A DNA stretch of 64,000 bases, from the NCBI GenBank assembly GCA_037127585.1, contig JBAXYB010000003.1:14094-78093 (forward strand), written 5' to 3'. Each line of letters begins with the position of its first letter. Positions within the stretch are counted from its first letter, which is position 1. The DNA comes from CAINDI01 sp037127585. Its GTDB lineage: Bacteria; Verrucomicrobiota; Verrucomicrobiia; Palsa-1439. The notes beneath the pieces are model-generated. The model was given only the letters and a program-made list of their open reading frames with translations. It did no database searches and had not been told where the DNA came from. A program made the position numbers and the translations under genes. Positions 34,763 to 44,005 of this stretch are shown here, one piece after another.

Positions 34763-35827
34763 CTAGCCGCCGTCACAGTTCTTGTACCGTATCGCGAGCT
34801 TGGTGCTGCGGGAAGCTTGGTTCACCGAGTAATAACTTAAACCGGACCCGAGAATGAGTAGCCCACAACCGAACCACAGGTTTGCTCCCGGGAAGATCGC
34901 GAGGTAGAGGCAACTGATGATGGTGGAAAGGAGGGGGGTCAAATAGGAGGCGGCTGCGACGGTCACTACACGGCCCCGGCGCATGGCGTTGTCCCAAAGT
35001 GCGTACGATGCATAGGTCGTGATCCCTTGAAACAGTAGTTCGGCCACGGCCCGGCGGCTCCAGTGGTGCGGTTCGTCCAGGGTGCAACTGAGTAGGAACA
35101 GCAGGCCCGCGATCACGGGGAGAAATACCGACATGGCGCCGGTCGTTTGTCCGCCGGCCCATTTCCGCGCGAGATTGGAGTACAACGCCCAACACACAGC
35201 GGCGCCCGCGGCCAAGAGATAAACGGTCGGATGGCTGCCGACGTTCTGGAACCAGCTGGCCGATGACACCGTGGCGCCGTGCATTAGCACCAGGAACACG
35301 CCGACCATCGCCAATAGCGTTCCGGGAATCAACACCCACGTCGCCCGTTCGCCGAGGAGGACGAGTGAGAACACGAGGGCCAGCGTCGGCCAGAGATAGT
35401 TCAACAGGCCGACCGCCAACACTTCTTGCCGGTTCGCCGCCTGACCGATGGCCAGATACAACAGCAGCGTATAACCGGCGACCAACCCGCCACACCCGAA
35501 CAGATACCGGTCGGGCAGTTTGCGAATCTGGCGCCGCCGGTCGGGTTGGCCCAACAGCGCGAGCAACGCGAGGGCGCCGGCAATTCCGTGGACCGCTGTC
35601 GCAGCGGTGACTGGCCCTACGTCCTCGGACAACCGGCGGACACAGGCAATCGTGGTACTCCACAACAAGATCGCGCCGAACTCGCCCACGGTCGCCAACG
35701 TTGATCCGCGGGGCGATGCCAGCGCGCTCGAATCCAGGGACTGGCCGGTGTCGCACTGAAATGGTTGAGAGCTGGGGGCCAGGCGGTCGGGAGAAACCGA
35801 ACGTGCGGGGGCGGGTTCAAAGCGCAT
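34763..35827 (-). CDS. EamA/DMT-family exporter (YddG-like)
   Basis: 354 residues from ATG 35827; the first 45 residues are non-membrane and a start near residue 37 is possible. About ten membrane helices follow in two EamA repeats (LATVGEFGAILLWSTTIACVR ... and AAGAAVCWALYSNLARKW ...). The NYLWPTLALVFSLVLLGE stretch resembles aromatic amino-acid exporters of the YddG group. Direction and substrate are inferred from family only. Confidence 0.88.
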   Translation of the reverse strand: MRFEPAPARSVSPDRLAPSSQPFQCDTGQSLDSSALASPRGSTLATVGEFGAILLWSTTIACVRRLSEDVGPVTAATAVHGIAGALALLALLGQPDRRRQIRKLPDRYLFGCGGLVAGYTLLLYLAIGQAANRQEVLAVGLLNYLWPTLALVFSLVLLGERATWVLIPGTLLAMVGVFLVLMHGATVSSASWFQNVGSHPTVYLLAAGAAVCWALYSNLARKWAGGQTTGAMSVFLPVIAGLLFLLSCTLDEPHHWSRRAVAELLFQGITTYASYALWDNAMRRGRVVTVAAASYLTPLLSTIISCLYLAIFPGANLWFGCGLLILGSGLSYYSVNQASRSTKLAIRYKNCDGG

Positions 35828-35979
35828 GACCGACTCTCCTGTGGCGTTGGTTTAGGTTGCCGCCAGCCTTCTAATGAATTGCTCCCCGGCAGTCAAGACC
35901 ACCGGAGGGGGCGCCCGGCGCGGATATTTTGGCGTGGCGTTACCGGGTAGGGTATTGGATATTCTCCAAGCGACCGACT

Positions 35980-38457
35980 ATGACACTGACTGAGATTCTG
36001 CTGAAGAACGCGCGCGAGTTGCCGGACAAGATCGCGTTGGCGATGCGGGTGGGTTACCGGACCCAGACGCTGTCGTACCGGGACGTTTATCAACGGGCGG
36101 CGGGGATTGCCGGCTTTCTCAAAGAGAATGGGCTGACGAAGGGCGACCGGGTGTTGGTGCTGGCGCCGAATTCGCCGGACTGGATTTGTTTGTTCTGGGG
36201 CGTATTGCTCAACGGCAATGTGATCGTGCCACTGAATCTGCAGAGCACACCGGAGATGGTCGAACAAATCGCGGCGCAGTCGGGCGCGAAGATTTTCTTC
36301 CGGCATCACGGGTACCGCCCTCACCCTAACCCTCTCCCGCAAGCGGGAGAGGGGATAAGAGTTGTTGATCTCGATAGTCTTCACGAATTGCGGGCCGATA
36401 CGTGCGCGGATGTGGGCGCGCAGGAGAACGATCTGGTCGAGATCATGTACACGTCCGGGACGACGGGGCAACCGAAGGGCGTGATGCTGACGCATGGGAA
36501 TCTACGCGCCAACGTCGAGGCGGTCGCGGCGGCGATGCCGATGGACGGCGGTGATACGTTCTTGTCGATTCTGCCGTTGAGTCATGTGTTCGAGCAGACG
36601 ATTGGGTTTTTGTATCCGTTTCTTGTCACGGCGAAGATCGTGTACGCACATTCGCCGGCGGCGATTGCAGAGTTGATTCGCGAACATCGGGTGACAACGA
36701 TGGCGGGTGTGCCGGAGTTTCTGCGGGTATTGCTCACGAAGATCGAGGATCGTGCGGCTGCCGCCGGCAAGAAGGCGGCGTTTGACCGGATGATGAAGCT
36801 CGGTTCGGCGTTGCCGTTTCGGCCGGTGCGAAAACTATTGTTTGCGCCATTGCATCGGCGGTTTGGCGGGAAGTTCCGGCGCGTGGCGTCGGGCGGCGCG
36901 CCGTTGGATTCGGAGTTGGAGCACCGGTGGAACGCGATGGGTTTTTTCGTGCTGCAAGGCTATGGGCTGACGGAGACTTCGCCGGTCATTTCGACGAACA
37001 CGGAGTTTGCTCACCGATTTCGGTCGGTTGGTAAACTTCTGTCGTGCGTTCAAGTGCGGATTGCCGGCGACGGCGAGATTCAGGTGCACGGTCCGAGTGT
37101 CACGCAGGGCTATTACCGGGAAGCGGAGTTGACGAAGGCAGCGTTCACCGAGGACGGCTGGTTCAAGACGGGCGACATCGGCGAGTTGGACAAGGACGGC
37201 TTTCTGTTTCTGAAAGGCCGCAAGAAATACATGATCCTCGGGGCGGGCGGGCAGAACGTTTACCCGGAGGATCTCGAAGCGGCGTTGAACAAGCAGCCCG
37301 GGATGAAGGACAGCTGCGTGGTCGGCTGGGAACGACGGCCTGGGCAGGTGGAGATTCACGCGGTCTTGCTCGGCGCGGACTTGAAGGCGGAGGCGATTGT
37401 CGCGGCGGCGAATGACCGGCTCGCGACATATCAACGCATTGCCGGCTGGTCGGTTTGGCCGAACGACGATTTCCCGCGGGCGGCGACGCGGAAGGTGAAG
37501 AAGGAGGAAGTGTTGACATGGTTGAAGGCGCAAGGGCAGGGGGCCGCCGTGTCGCCGAAAGCCATTCAGCAGGTCACCCCGCTGGTGCGGCTGTTGGCGA
37601 GCATCGCGGACGTGGAGGCGCATGAGATTACGGCGACGACCGATATTTTCCGGGAACTGCCGTTCGATTCGCTGTTGCGCGTGGAGTTGATTGCCGGCAT
37701 CGAACAGAACTTCGGCGTGCTGTTGGACGAAGGGACGCTCGGCACGTCGCTGACCGTGGCGAAGCTGGACGAGTTGATCAAGAAAGCGCCGGTCACAAAG
37801 GCGCAACTCGGTTTTAAGGAATGGCCGGTAGCGGGTTGGGCGAAAGCGATCCGGTGGGTGGGGCAGAAGTTGATCGTCGCGCCGGTGAATTGGGCGTGCC
37901 TGGATTTACGCGTGGAAGGCGTGGAGCATCTGCGCGGGTTACCGGTGCCGGCGGTGTTTATGGGGAATCACTTGAGCTTTCTCGATTCGCTGGCGTTTCT
38001 GATGGCGTTGCCGCCCGAAATTCGGAAGCGCATCGGCTTCGCGGCGGCGCTCGATGTGGTGTACCAAGAGTTCCGGCAGTTCGCATTTCTCGCGGATTTA
38101 TTCTTTAACAGCTTTCCTTTCCCGCGGCGGGAAGGCGAGAATATCAAGGCCGGCTTGGATAGTATGGGGCGGATGTTGGATCGCGGTTTTTCGGTGATGA
38201 TTTTTCCGGAAGGCCAGATCAGCGTGACCGGCGAACTGCAGCCGTTGAAACGTGGGACTGGCTTGGTGGCGGTGGAGATGAAATGCCCGATCGTCCCGGT
38301 GCGCATTACCGGCACGCGGGAAGTGTTGCCGCTGGGGAAAGTCTGGCCACGGCGCGGGCCGGTCACGGTGCGGTTCGGTCCGCCGCTGCGGTTCGGCCGG
38401 GACGAGACGTACGAGGGCGCGACCGCCAAGGTTGAGCAGGCGCTGCGGGCCTTGTAA
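35980..38457 (+). CDS. Acyl-ACP synthetase + ACP + PlsC acyltransferase fusion
   Basis: 825 residues from ATG 35980. Residues 1-525 are an AMP-forming ligase (YTSGTTGQPKG near 155, GYGLTETSPV, FKTGDIGELD). Residues 530-605 are an acyl carrier domain with the phosphopantetheine Ser in FDSLLRVEL near 562. Residues 620-825 are a PlsC acyltransferase (NHLSFLD near 661, FPEGQIS near 742). It can plausibly activate a fatty acid, hold it on its own ACP and pass it to a lysophospholipid. E. coli Aas has PlsC first and no ACP, so the order differs. A palindromic repeat is inserted in frame at codons 113-126. Confidence 0.9.
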   Translation: MTLTEILLKNARELPDKIALAMRVGYRTQTLSYRDVYQRAAGIAGFLKENGLTKGDRVLVLAPNSPDWICLFWGVLLNGNVIVPLNLQSTPEMVEQIAAQSGAKIFFRHHGYRPHPNPLPQAGEGIRVVDLDSLHELRADTCADVGAQENDLVEIMYTSGTTGQPKGVMLTHGNLRANVEAVAAAMPMDGGDTFLSILPLSHVFEQTIGFLYPFLVTAKIVYAHSPAAIAELIREHRVTTMAGVPEFLRVLLTKIEDRAAAAGKKAAFDRMMKLGSALPFRPVRKLLFAPLHRRFGGKFRRVASGGAPLDSELEHRWNAMGFFVLQGYGLTETSPVISTNTEFAHRFRSVGKLLSCVQVRIAGDGEIQVHGPSVTQGYYREAELTKAAFTEDGWFKTGDIGELDKDGFLFLKGRKKYMILGAGGQNVYPEDLEAALNKQPGMKDSCVVGWERRPGQVEIHAVLLGADLKAEAIVAAANDRLATYQRIAGWSVWPNDDFPRAATRKVKKEEVLTWLKAQGQGAAVSPKAIQQVTPLVRLLASIADVEAHEITATTDIFRELPFDSLLRVELIAGIEQNFGVLLDEGTLGTSLTVAKLDELIKKAPVTKAQLGFKEWPVAGWAKAIRWVGQKLIVAPVNWACLDLRVEGVEHLRGLPVPAVFMGNHLSFLDSLAFLMALPPEIRKRIGFAAALDVVYQEFRQFAFLADLFFNSFPFPRREGENIKAGLDSMGRMLDRGFSVMIFPEGQISVTGELQPLKRGTGLVAVEMKCPIVPVRITGTREVLPLGKVWPRRGPVTVRFGPPLRFGRDETYEGATAKVEQALRAL
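36318..36357. repeat. PNPLP-type palindromic repeat inside the acyl-ACP synthetase gene
   Basis: CCTCACCCTAACCCTCTCCC, a short loop, then GGGAGAGGGG: a palindromic element known between genes of many bacteria. Here it is translated as RPHPNPLPQAGEG, inserted in frame between two conserved parts of the ligase domain. A second copy lies in the gene at 46046-47527. Confidence 0.8.
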
Positions 38458-38509
38458 GTTCGGCGAAACTATTCGAGCGGGGCCGTGTTTGATAGAGTCA
38501 GATGACTTG

Positions 38510-39934
38510 ATGAGCACACTCCAACCATACGTGGGCAAGTGGAATGGGACGCTGGCGGCGCATCTATTGAATCGGACCGGCTTCGGCCCGTTGCCGGCGG
38601 AGATTGAGCGGGCGGTGGCGGCCGGCCTGACGAAGACGGTTGACGGTTTGCTGAGTCCGGAAAACGAAGGGTCACAGTTTCCCATGCCGGTCATGCCTGA
38701 GGTGGCGGAGTTTCCACGCCGGGAGTTGGCGGCGTTGTCGCCCGAGGAGCGTAAGAAAAAGATGGAGGAAATCCAGCGCGCGAACCGGGAAGGTGTCGAG
38801 GCCGTGCGGGCGTGGTGGATTGGGCGGATGTGGCGCAGTCAATGGCCGTTGCGGGAGAAGCTGGTATTGTTTTGGCACGGGCATTTCACGAGCAGCGTGA
38901 TGGATGTGAAGGTGCCGCGGTTGATGTTTAACCAGAACGCGTTTTTCCGCAAAAATTGTCTCGGTGATTTTCGCACGTTGCTGGTGGGGATCAGTCAGGA
39001 CCCAGCCATGCTCCGGTATCTGGATAACAACACCAATCGCCGGGAACACCCGAACGAGAATTATGCCCGGGAGTTGATGGAGTTGTTTTCGATGGGCATC
39101 GGGAATTACACCGAGGACGATGTGAAGGCGGCGGCGCGCGCGTTTACCGGTTGGACGTCGGAAGGCGAGGACTTTGTCTTTAACGAGCGGGCGCATGACG
39201 GCAATGTGAAGACGTTCTTGAATGAGACGGGTCGGTTCGACGGCACGGACATCATCGACATCATTTTGTTGCAACCGTGCACCGCCCGGTTCATGGCGAC
39301 CAAATTGCTGAATTATTTTGTGACGGATCATCCCGCCCCGGCGGCGGTCGAGGCAGTGGCGGCGATGTTGCGAAGTAATGGGTATCAGTTCAAGCCGGTG
39401 TTGCGCGCGATTTTTACCAGTGACTATTTCTATTCCACCACGGCGTACCGGTCGCAAATCAAGAGCCCGGCGCAACTGGTGGTCGGCTCGGTCCGGTTGT
39501 TGGATATTGCGCTCGATGAGCGGGCGCTGGGGATTGCGATGCGCGGTCTCGGTCAGGATTTGTTGGCGCCGCCGAATGTGAAGGGGTGGGATGGTGGCGA
39601 GACGTGGATCAATACGACAACGTTGTTGATGCGGTATAACTATGCCGGGTTCTTGCTCAGTGGCGATGTGCCTGACGCGGTCCCGCAGAAGGCGCGCGCG
39701 CGGCTGAATCGGTTGGGAAAACCGAAAAACAAACTGGCGCTGTTGTACCCGCCGGAAGTTGTCGATAACGCCCCCAAGCTGGTGGACGCGCTGATTGCGC
39801 GGTTGCTGCAAACCAAACTCGACGCCAAAGCCCGGCAGTGGCTCCTCGAACAAGCGGAAACCGCGCGGTTGAGCGAGCGGCCGGTTCGCGTCGCGCACCT
39901 GATTATGAGCATGCCGGATTATCAACTCTGCTGA
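38510..39934 (+). CDS. DUF1800 protein
   Basis: 474 residues from ATG 38510. The family is recognised from HLLNRTGFGPLPAEIERA at the start, REKLVLFWHGHFTSS, NENYARELMELFSMG and NVKGWDGGETWINT. DUF1800 proteins are almost always encoded directly before a DUF1501 protein, as here (6-base gap). Role unknown; the pair is common in Planctomycetota and Verrucomicrobiota. Confidence 0.93.
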   Translation: MSTLQPYVGKWNGTLAAHLLNRTGFGPLPAEIERAVAAGLTKTVDGLLSPENEGSQFPMPVMPEVAEFPRRELAALSPEERKKKMEEIQRANREGVEAVRAWWIGRMWRSQWPLREKLVLFWHGHFTSSVMDVKVPRLMFNQNAFFRKNCLGDFRTLLVGISQDPAMLRYLDNNTNRREHPNENYARELMELFSMGIGNYTEDDVKAAARAFTGWTSEGEDFVFNERAHDGNVKTFLNETGRFDGTDIIDIILLQPCTARFMATKLLNYFVTDHPAPAAVEAVAAMLRSNGYQFKPVLRAIFTSDYFYSTTAYRSQIKSPAQLVVGSVRLLDIALDERALGIAMRGLGQDLLAPPNVKGWDGGETWINTTTLLMRYNYAGFLLSGDVPDAVPQKARARLNRLGKPKNKLALLYPPEVVDNAPKLVDALIARLLQTKLDAKARQWLLEQAETARLSERPVRVAHLIMSMPDYQLC

Positions 39935-39940
39935 GGTACT

Positions 39941-41242
39941 ATGAACGATTCATTCCACACCCGCCGTGAGTTTTTACGCAAGGGCATTTACTTTGTCGCG
40001 GCCAGTGCGACGGCACCGTTCTTCCTGACTCGGACCGCGCTGGCGCTCGATAGTCTGGCCGCCAATTCGCCCACGCGCGGTCTGCCCGGCGTTGTTGATG
40101 ACCGGATTCTCGTGGTCATTCAGATGAGCGGCGGCAATGACGGTCTCAACACGATCGTGCCGCATGCGATGGATGAGTATTACAAGTTGCGACCAACGCT
40201 TGGGGTGGGTAAGAAGTCTTTGTTGAAGTTGGATGACACGGTTGGCTTTCATCCCGGTCTCGCGAAGGTTAAAGATCTCTACGACTCCGGCAAGGTAGCG
40301 GTGATTCACGGCGTCGGTTATCAAAACCCCGACCGGTCGCACTTCCGGTCAATGGAAATCTGGCATACGGCCGACCCGAAGAGCAAAGCCGTTTCGTACG
40401 GCTGGCTCGGCCGGTATCTCGATAGCGCTTGTCCGGGGTGTGACCCGCGCACGAAGAAAATCAATCCGATGGGCGGGATCAACATCGGCGGCGACATGCC
40501 GGTGGCGATGAAGTCCGCGAAAGGCGTGAGCATCGCGTTGGAGAATCCCGATTCGTTCAAGTGGCAGCCATTGATCGATGAAAAGTCGGATGCGAAGAAC
40601 GCGTCGGCCACGTATGAAAAACTCAACCACATTGTGGCGAGTAATCTTGATGATCCACAGATCGCGCGGTTGGATTTTCTATCGCGCGTCGCAATGAACG
40701 CGGATGTGAGTTCCGACAAGATCCATGATATCTCCAAGCGGACGCGTTCGGGCGGCACGTACCCGGCGACCGGGCTCGGCAACCAACTCAAGATCGTCGC
40801 GCAGATGATTACTGGCGGCTTAAACACGCGGATCTATTACGTCGCGTTCAGCGGGTTCGACACCCACGCCAACGAACCCGGGACGCATGAGCGGCTGCTG
40901 GCGGAATTGGCCGATGAGGTGAGCGCGTTTCAGAAAGACTTGGAAGCGCGGGATCAGGCCAGTCGCGTGTTGACGATGACGTTCAGTGAGTTCGGCCGGC
41001 GCGTCGCGCAAAACGCCAGCAATGGTACCGACCACGGGACCGCCGCACCGATGTTCATCTTCGGCGACCATCTCAAAGCCGGGGTCTATGGCAAACATCC
41101 GAGTCTGACCGATCTTGACCGCGGCGATCTGAAGTTCAACACGGACTTCCGTAGTGTCTACGCGACTGTGTTGGAAAACTGGCTGGGCGCAAAGAGCGCG
41201 CCGATTCTTGGCCAGCAGTTCGAGAAGTTGAAGTTCGTGTAG
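39941..41242 (+). CDS. DUF1501 protein with Tat signal
   Basis: 433 residues. The N-terminus carries a twin-arginine signal (TRREFLRKG, then a hydrophobic stretch ending in ALA near 37). The body matches DUF1501, a sulfatase/alkaline-phosphatase-like fold: ILVVIQMSGGNDGLNT, SHFRSMEIWHTAD, FDTHANEPGTH and TDHGTAAPMFI. It is exported folded and pairs with the upstream DUF1800 protein; the substrate is unknown. Confidence 0.93.
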   Translation: MNDSFHTRREFLRKGIYFVAASATAPFFLTRTALALDSLAANSPTRGLPGVVDDRILVVIQMSGGNDGLNTIVPHAMDEYYKLRPTLGVGKKSLLKLDDTVGFHPGLAKVKDLYDSGKVAVIHGVGYQNPDRSHFRSMEIWHTADPKSKAVSYGWLGRYLDSACPGCDPRTKKINPMGGINIGGDMPVAMKSAKGVSIALENPDSFKWQPLIDEKSDAKNASATYEKLNHIVASNLDDPQIARLDFLSRVAMNADVSSDKIHDISKRTRSGGTYPATGLGNQLKIVAQMITGGLNTRIYYVAFSGFDTHANEPGTHERLLAELADEVSAFQKDLEARDQASRVLTMTFSEFGRRVAQNASNGTDHGTAAPMFIFGDHLKAGVYGKHPSLTDLDRGDLKFNTDFRSVYATVLENWLGAKSAPILGQQFEKLKFV

Positions 41243-41273
41243 CGCTTGGAAGGTGGGCGGTGAAGTGAAAGTC

Positions 41274-41343
41274 CTTGTGGGAGCGGCGACCCCGCCGCGA
41301 TCTTTGCTCGACCCGGTCGCGGCGGGACGCCGCTCCCACAAAG
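41274..41343. repeat. Long near-perfect inverted repeat between DUF1501 and EEP genes
   Basis: Arms of about 27 bases (CTTGTGGGAGCGGCG..CCGCCGCGA and its mirror TCGCGGCGGG..CGCTCCCACAAAG) around a 16-base loop. The mRNA hairpin would be very stable and could end transcription or protect the 3' end of the DUF1501 message. Confidence 0.75.
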
Positions 41344-41400
41344 CCAAATCCGGATCCTGGCGTTGTATGCTAGTGGCGGGACGGATATGATGCAGCCACG

Positions 41401-42138
41401 ATGCGTTTTCGATTGCTGACATATAATGTCCACGGTTGCCGCGGCACGGACCGGCGAGTGTCACCGGCACGCATTGCGACCGTGATCGAGGCGACCGGTG
41501 CTGATGTGGTGGCGTTGCAGGAGTTGGACTTCAACCGGGTGCGCTCGGGTCATGTCGATCAAGCGGCGGCGATTGCCGCGAAACTGTCGATGGAGTTTCA
41601 TTATCAACCGGCCTGGCATCTGGCCGAAGAAAAGTTGGGTGATGCGATTTTGTCGCGGTTGCCCATGCGGTTGATGAAGGCGGGAGCCTTACCGTCTTTC
41701 TCCCGTTGGAAACGCGAACGCCGCGGTGCGGTCTGGGTGCGACTCGAAAACGGCGGGCGACCGGTGCATCTGGTCAATACCCACCTCGGTTTGAACCTGC
41801 GCGACCGGCTCGCCCAGACGGAAGCGTTGTTCGGACCGGAGTGGTTGGGGAATTCGCAGTGCGGGCCGCCGCTGGTTTTGTGCGGTGATTTCAATGCCTT
41901 ACCGGGCTCAGCGGTGCATCGCCGGGTTTTGCAGCAATTGCACGATGTACATGCCAACACGCTGACCACGCGGCGCCGGCGGCGGACGTTTCCGACTCAG
42001 TACCCGGTCGCCTGTTTGGATCATATTTTCCTGAGTGAGAAGGTGACGGTGCACCACGTCGAGGTGGTGCGGACGCCGTTGACGCGGATCGCATCGGACC
42101 ATTATCCATTGCTGGCGGAATTGAGCGTGCCGTTCTAA
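41401..42138 (+). CDS. Endonuclease/exonuclease/phosphatase family protein
   Basis: 245 residues, all core EEP motifs present: LTYNVHGCRGTD, ALQELDFNRV, VNTHLGLN, LCGDFNALPGS, LDHIFLS and SDHYPLLAEL. The fold hydrolyses phosphodiesters or phosphoesters with Mg; targets range from DNA to lipids and cannot be told here. No signal peptide, so cytoplasmic. Confidence 0.93.
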   Translation: MRFRLLTYNVHGCRGTDRRVSPARIATVIEATGADVVALQELDFNRVRSGHVDQAAAIAAKLSMEFHYQPAWHLAEEKLGDAILSRLPMRLMKAGALPSFSRWKRERRGAVWVRLENGGRPVHLVNTHLGLNLRDRLAQTEALFGPEWLGNSQCGPPLVLCGDFNALPGSAVHRRVLQQLHDVHANTLTTRRRRRTFPTQYPVACLDHIFLSEKVTVHHVEVVRTPLTRIASDHYPLLAELSVPF

Positions 42139-42244
42139 ATCGGAAAGATTCAGTGTACGTGGAGGGCCACGCTCCGTCGTGGCCTATTCCCAGCGGACGC
42201 GAAAGAGCGCGTTCCTTCAAAATGTAACGCGCCGAAGGGTGCAT

Positions 42245-42312
42245 GGTAGGGACGGCGCGCCGCGCCGTCCGAGTCGTCGGCGGATCACGGCGCTCGCGGC
42301 GCGAGCGCCCTA
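42245..42312. repeat. Two-hairpin palindromic element (GTAGGGACGGCGCGCC type)
   Basis: The first hairpin is GACGGCGCGCCGCGCCGTC, the second GGCGCTCGCGGCGCGAGCGCC; the ends are GTAGGG and CCCTA. A close copy lies inside the efflux gene (52870-52940) and a half copy at 63953-63982. It sits in a 398-base gap (42139-42536) with no gene. Confidence 0.75.
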
Positions 42313-42370
42313 TCAACCAATCAGTAACTGCATTGTTCCGGCCACGTGCGTGTTTTGAAATTCGTTTCAG

Positions 42371-42447
42371 GTGTAGCGGCGGCTGTCTCAGCCGCCGGTT
42401 TCGTTCGGCAGTCAAACGCACGGCGCTTGAGACAAACGCCGCTACAC
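42371..42447. repeat. Palindromic element (GTGTAGCGGC ends)
   Basis: GTGTAGCGGC at the left and GCCGCTACAC at the right form the outer stem; an inner hairpin GGCGGCTGTCTCAGCCGCC follows the left end. It is the second element in the gene-free stretch 42139-42536. Confidence 0.65.
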
Positions 42448-42536
42448 CGATTTTCCAACACGCATCGCGTCAGCATCATCGCCGGCAAAACTAACCAGCG
42501 CGAAACTCAACAGGAGAATGAATGCGATTGGAAGCT

Positions 42537-43148
42537 TCATGGGGTTTTCGTTTCCGGGATGCGCTTAAGTTCGAAGGCGCGTTTCTCCGGAAATGCGCCG
42601 GCATCATTGGCGTATTTCTGGAGGAAGGTTTCCCAGTCGGCCGGTTTGGTGGTGAACAACATCAGGTCGTTGGTCGTGCCGTAATGGGGTAGGGCGAGTT
42701 GTTTCTTAGTCAAACCGTCCTCGACCCATTGGTAGTCCAGCGCGATCAATTGCAGCCGGTTTGTTTCGAGGATCACCTTGCACACACTGTGGACGGGATG
42801 TACGGCAGCAAAAGTCCAGTGCTCATTGAGTCGCATATCACCACCGTCTAGGCCGGCGACGACATCAACGAAAAATGATTTGCCAACAGTGAAAAAGATC
42901 AAGTCGAATGGAGCGCCGACGTTCCGCGAGTCGTAGGCCGTTAGTTTGTAATGATTGGCATCCCCGGTTTCGATGATCCAAGGACTGATGTTATTGCTCC
43001 CGACCGGTTCGCCGTGGTTTTGCAGCAATTGCCAGCGCCCGAGCACGGCGTTCGGCGCAACCCGCGCTGTGGATGAGTAAAACGGCTCGATCGAGTGGAT
43101 GACGCAACCGGTAAGAATGACGGCCAAGAGCGGGATAAAGCGTTTCAT
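42537..43148 (-). CDS. Small lipoprotein, unknown
   Basis: 203 residues from ATG 43148, with GAGGGAG upstream. The N-terminus MKRFIPLLAVILTGC is a lipoprotein signal (anchored Cys15). The mature part (beta-rich, with GRWQLLQNHGEPVGSNN and WTFAAVHPVHSVCKV) was not recognised as a known family. It stands alone next to repeat elements. Confidence 0.75.
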   Translation of the reverse strand: MKRFIPLLAVILTGCVIHSIEPFYSSTARVAPNAVLGRWQLLQNHGEPVGSNNISPWIIETGDANHYKLTAYDSRNVGAPFDLIFFTVGKSFFVDVVAGLDGGDMRLNEHWTFAAVHPVHSVCKVILETNRLQLIALDYQWVEDGLTKKQLALPHYGTTNDLMLFTTKPADWETFLQKYANDAGAFPEKRAFELKRIPETKTP

Positions 43149-43269
43149 AGGTGCTCCCTCGTTTCTGTTGTTGGAAGTGTAGTTCCCCCCGGTTCGCACG
43201 CAAGCTCAAAGCCGGGCGGATGGAAATCCTATTGCGTGACCGCGCCTGGTGCCGCCATAATCTCCCGCT

Positions 43270-43737
43270 ATGTACCGCGACCGCCGCCGATCCCACCGCG
43301 CAAGCCAACACCCGGAGACGCGTGAACTTCGGCAACAACTGATCAAAGCGAAACGCCGCCGCAGCGACAAGCTGTTGATGCGAATCATCATCTTTGGGCC
43401 GTTGTTGTTGTATTTCGCGTTCGAAATGGGACGCAGCTTTCTTTACATGCAAAGCGTCCGGTCGTTTGCCGCCTCGATTGACCAGTTGCCACCGGCCGAA
43501 GTGAAAGCCAAGGTCAAACGGTACGCGATCGAGCTCGATAGCCGGAATCCGCTCATTCGCAATGGCGCAATTGCTGCGCTCAAAATCGCGACCGGCTGGA
43601 ATGTTGGCTCGGAGGCCGCGGAGTGGAAAGCGCGCTGGGTCATGGAAGAACCGTATTGGGAATACCGGTCGCGGCCAGCGATGAATGTACCGGCAGGCCC
43701 GGAAGTGGATTGGCGGAAGGATTTGCCGAAGCCATGA
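43270..43737 (+). CDS. Single-pass membrane protein, unknown
   Basis: 155 residues from ATG 43270; no clear ribosome-binding site. A very basic N-terminal tail (RDRRRSHRASQHPETRELRQQL) precedes one membrane helix (MRIIIFGPLLLYFAFEMG, about 37-55), then a helical domain. No family seen. Its stop overlaps the start of the next small membrane protein (ATGA). Confidence 0.65.
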   Translation: MYRDRRRSHRASQHPETRELRQQLIKAKRRRSDKLLMRIIIFGPLLLYFAFEMGRSFLYMQSVRSFAASIDQLPPAEVKAKVKRYAIELDSRNPLIRNGAIAALKIATGWNVGSEAAEWKARWVMEEPYWEYRSRPAMNVPAGPEVDWRKDLPKP

Positions 43738-43928
43738 AGTTGTTTCACTGGGGTTTGATGCTGCGATACATGGTGTATGGCGTGTTGCCGCTGTTGTTGC
43801 TGTTCGCGGCGTTTCAACGCTTCGGCGGCGGCGATGTCGGTGTTTTCATCGTGGTTTTGGCGGCGCTGCTGCCGTTCATCGCGATTGGCTGGCTCGGCTA
43901 TCAACATTACCGGCACCGCGGGAAATGA
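43734..43928 (+). CDS. Small two-helix membrane protein, unknown
   Basis: 64 residues from ATG 43734. Two membrane helices (MVYGVLPLLLLFAAF and VFIVVLAALLPFIAIGWLGY) separated by GGGD, with a basic end HYRHRGK. The ATGA overlap with the preceding gene argues that both are real and made together. Confidence 0.6.
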   Translation: MKLFHWGLMLRYMVYGVLPLLLLFAAFQRFGGGDVGVFIVVLAALLPFIAIGWLGYQHYRHRGK

Positions 43929-44005
43929 CGCGGTATTTTGGGCTTGTCGGCGCAATAGTTTGAGCGCAATCTAATCCTGTTGGTTCACCCCGGTCGGAGG
44001 TGTTT

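Noticed and set aside
38672..39925. 417-codon - strand frame opposite the DUF1800 gene
   Set aside because: Arg/His/Gln-rich mirror of a recognised gene, without motifs.
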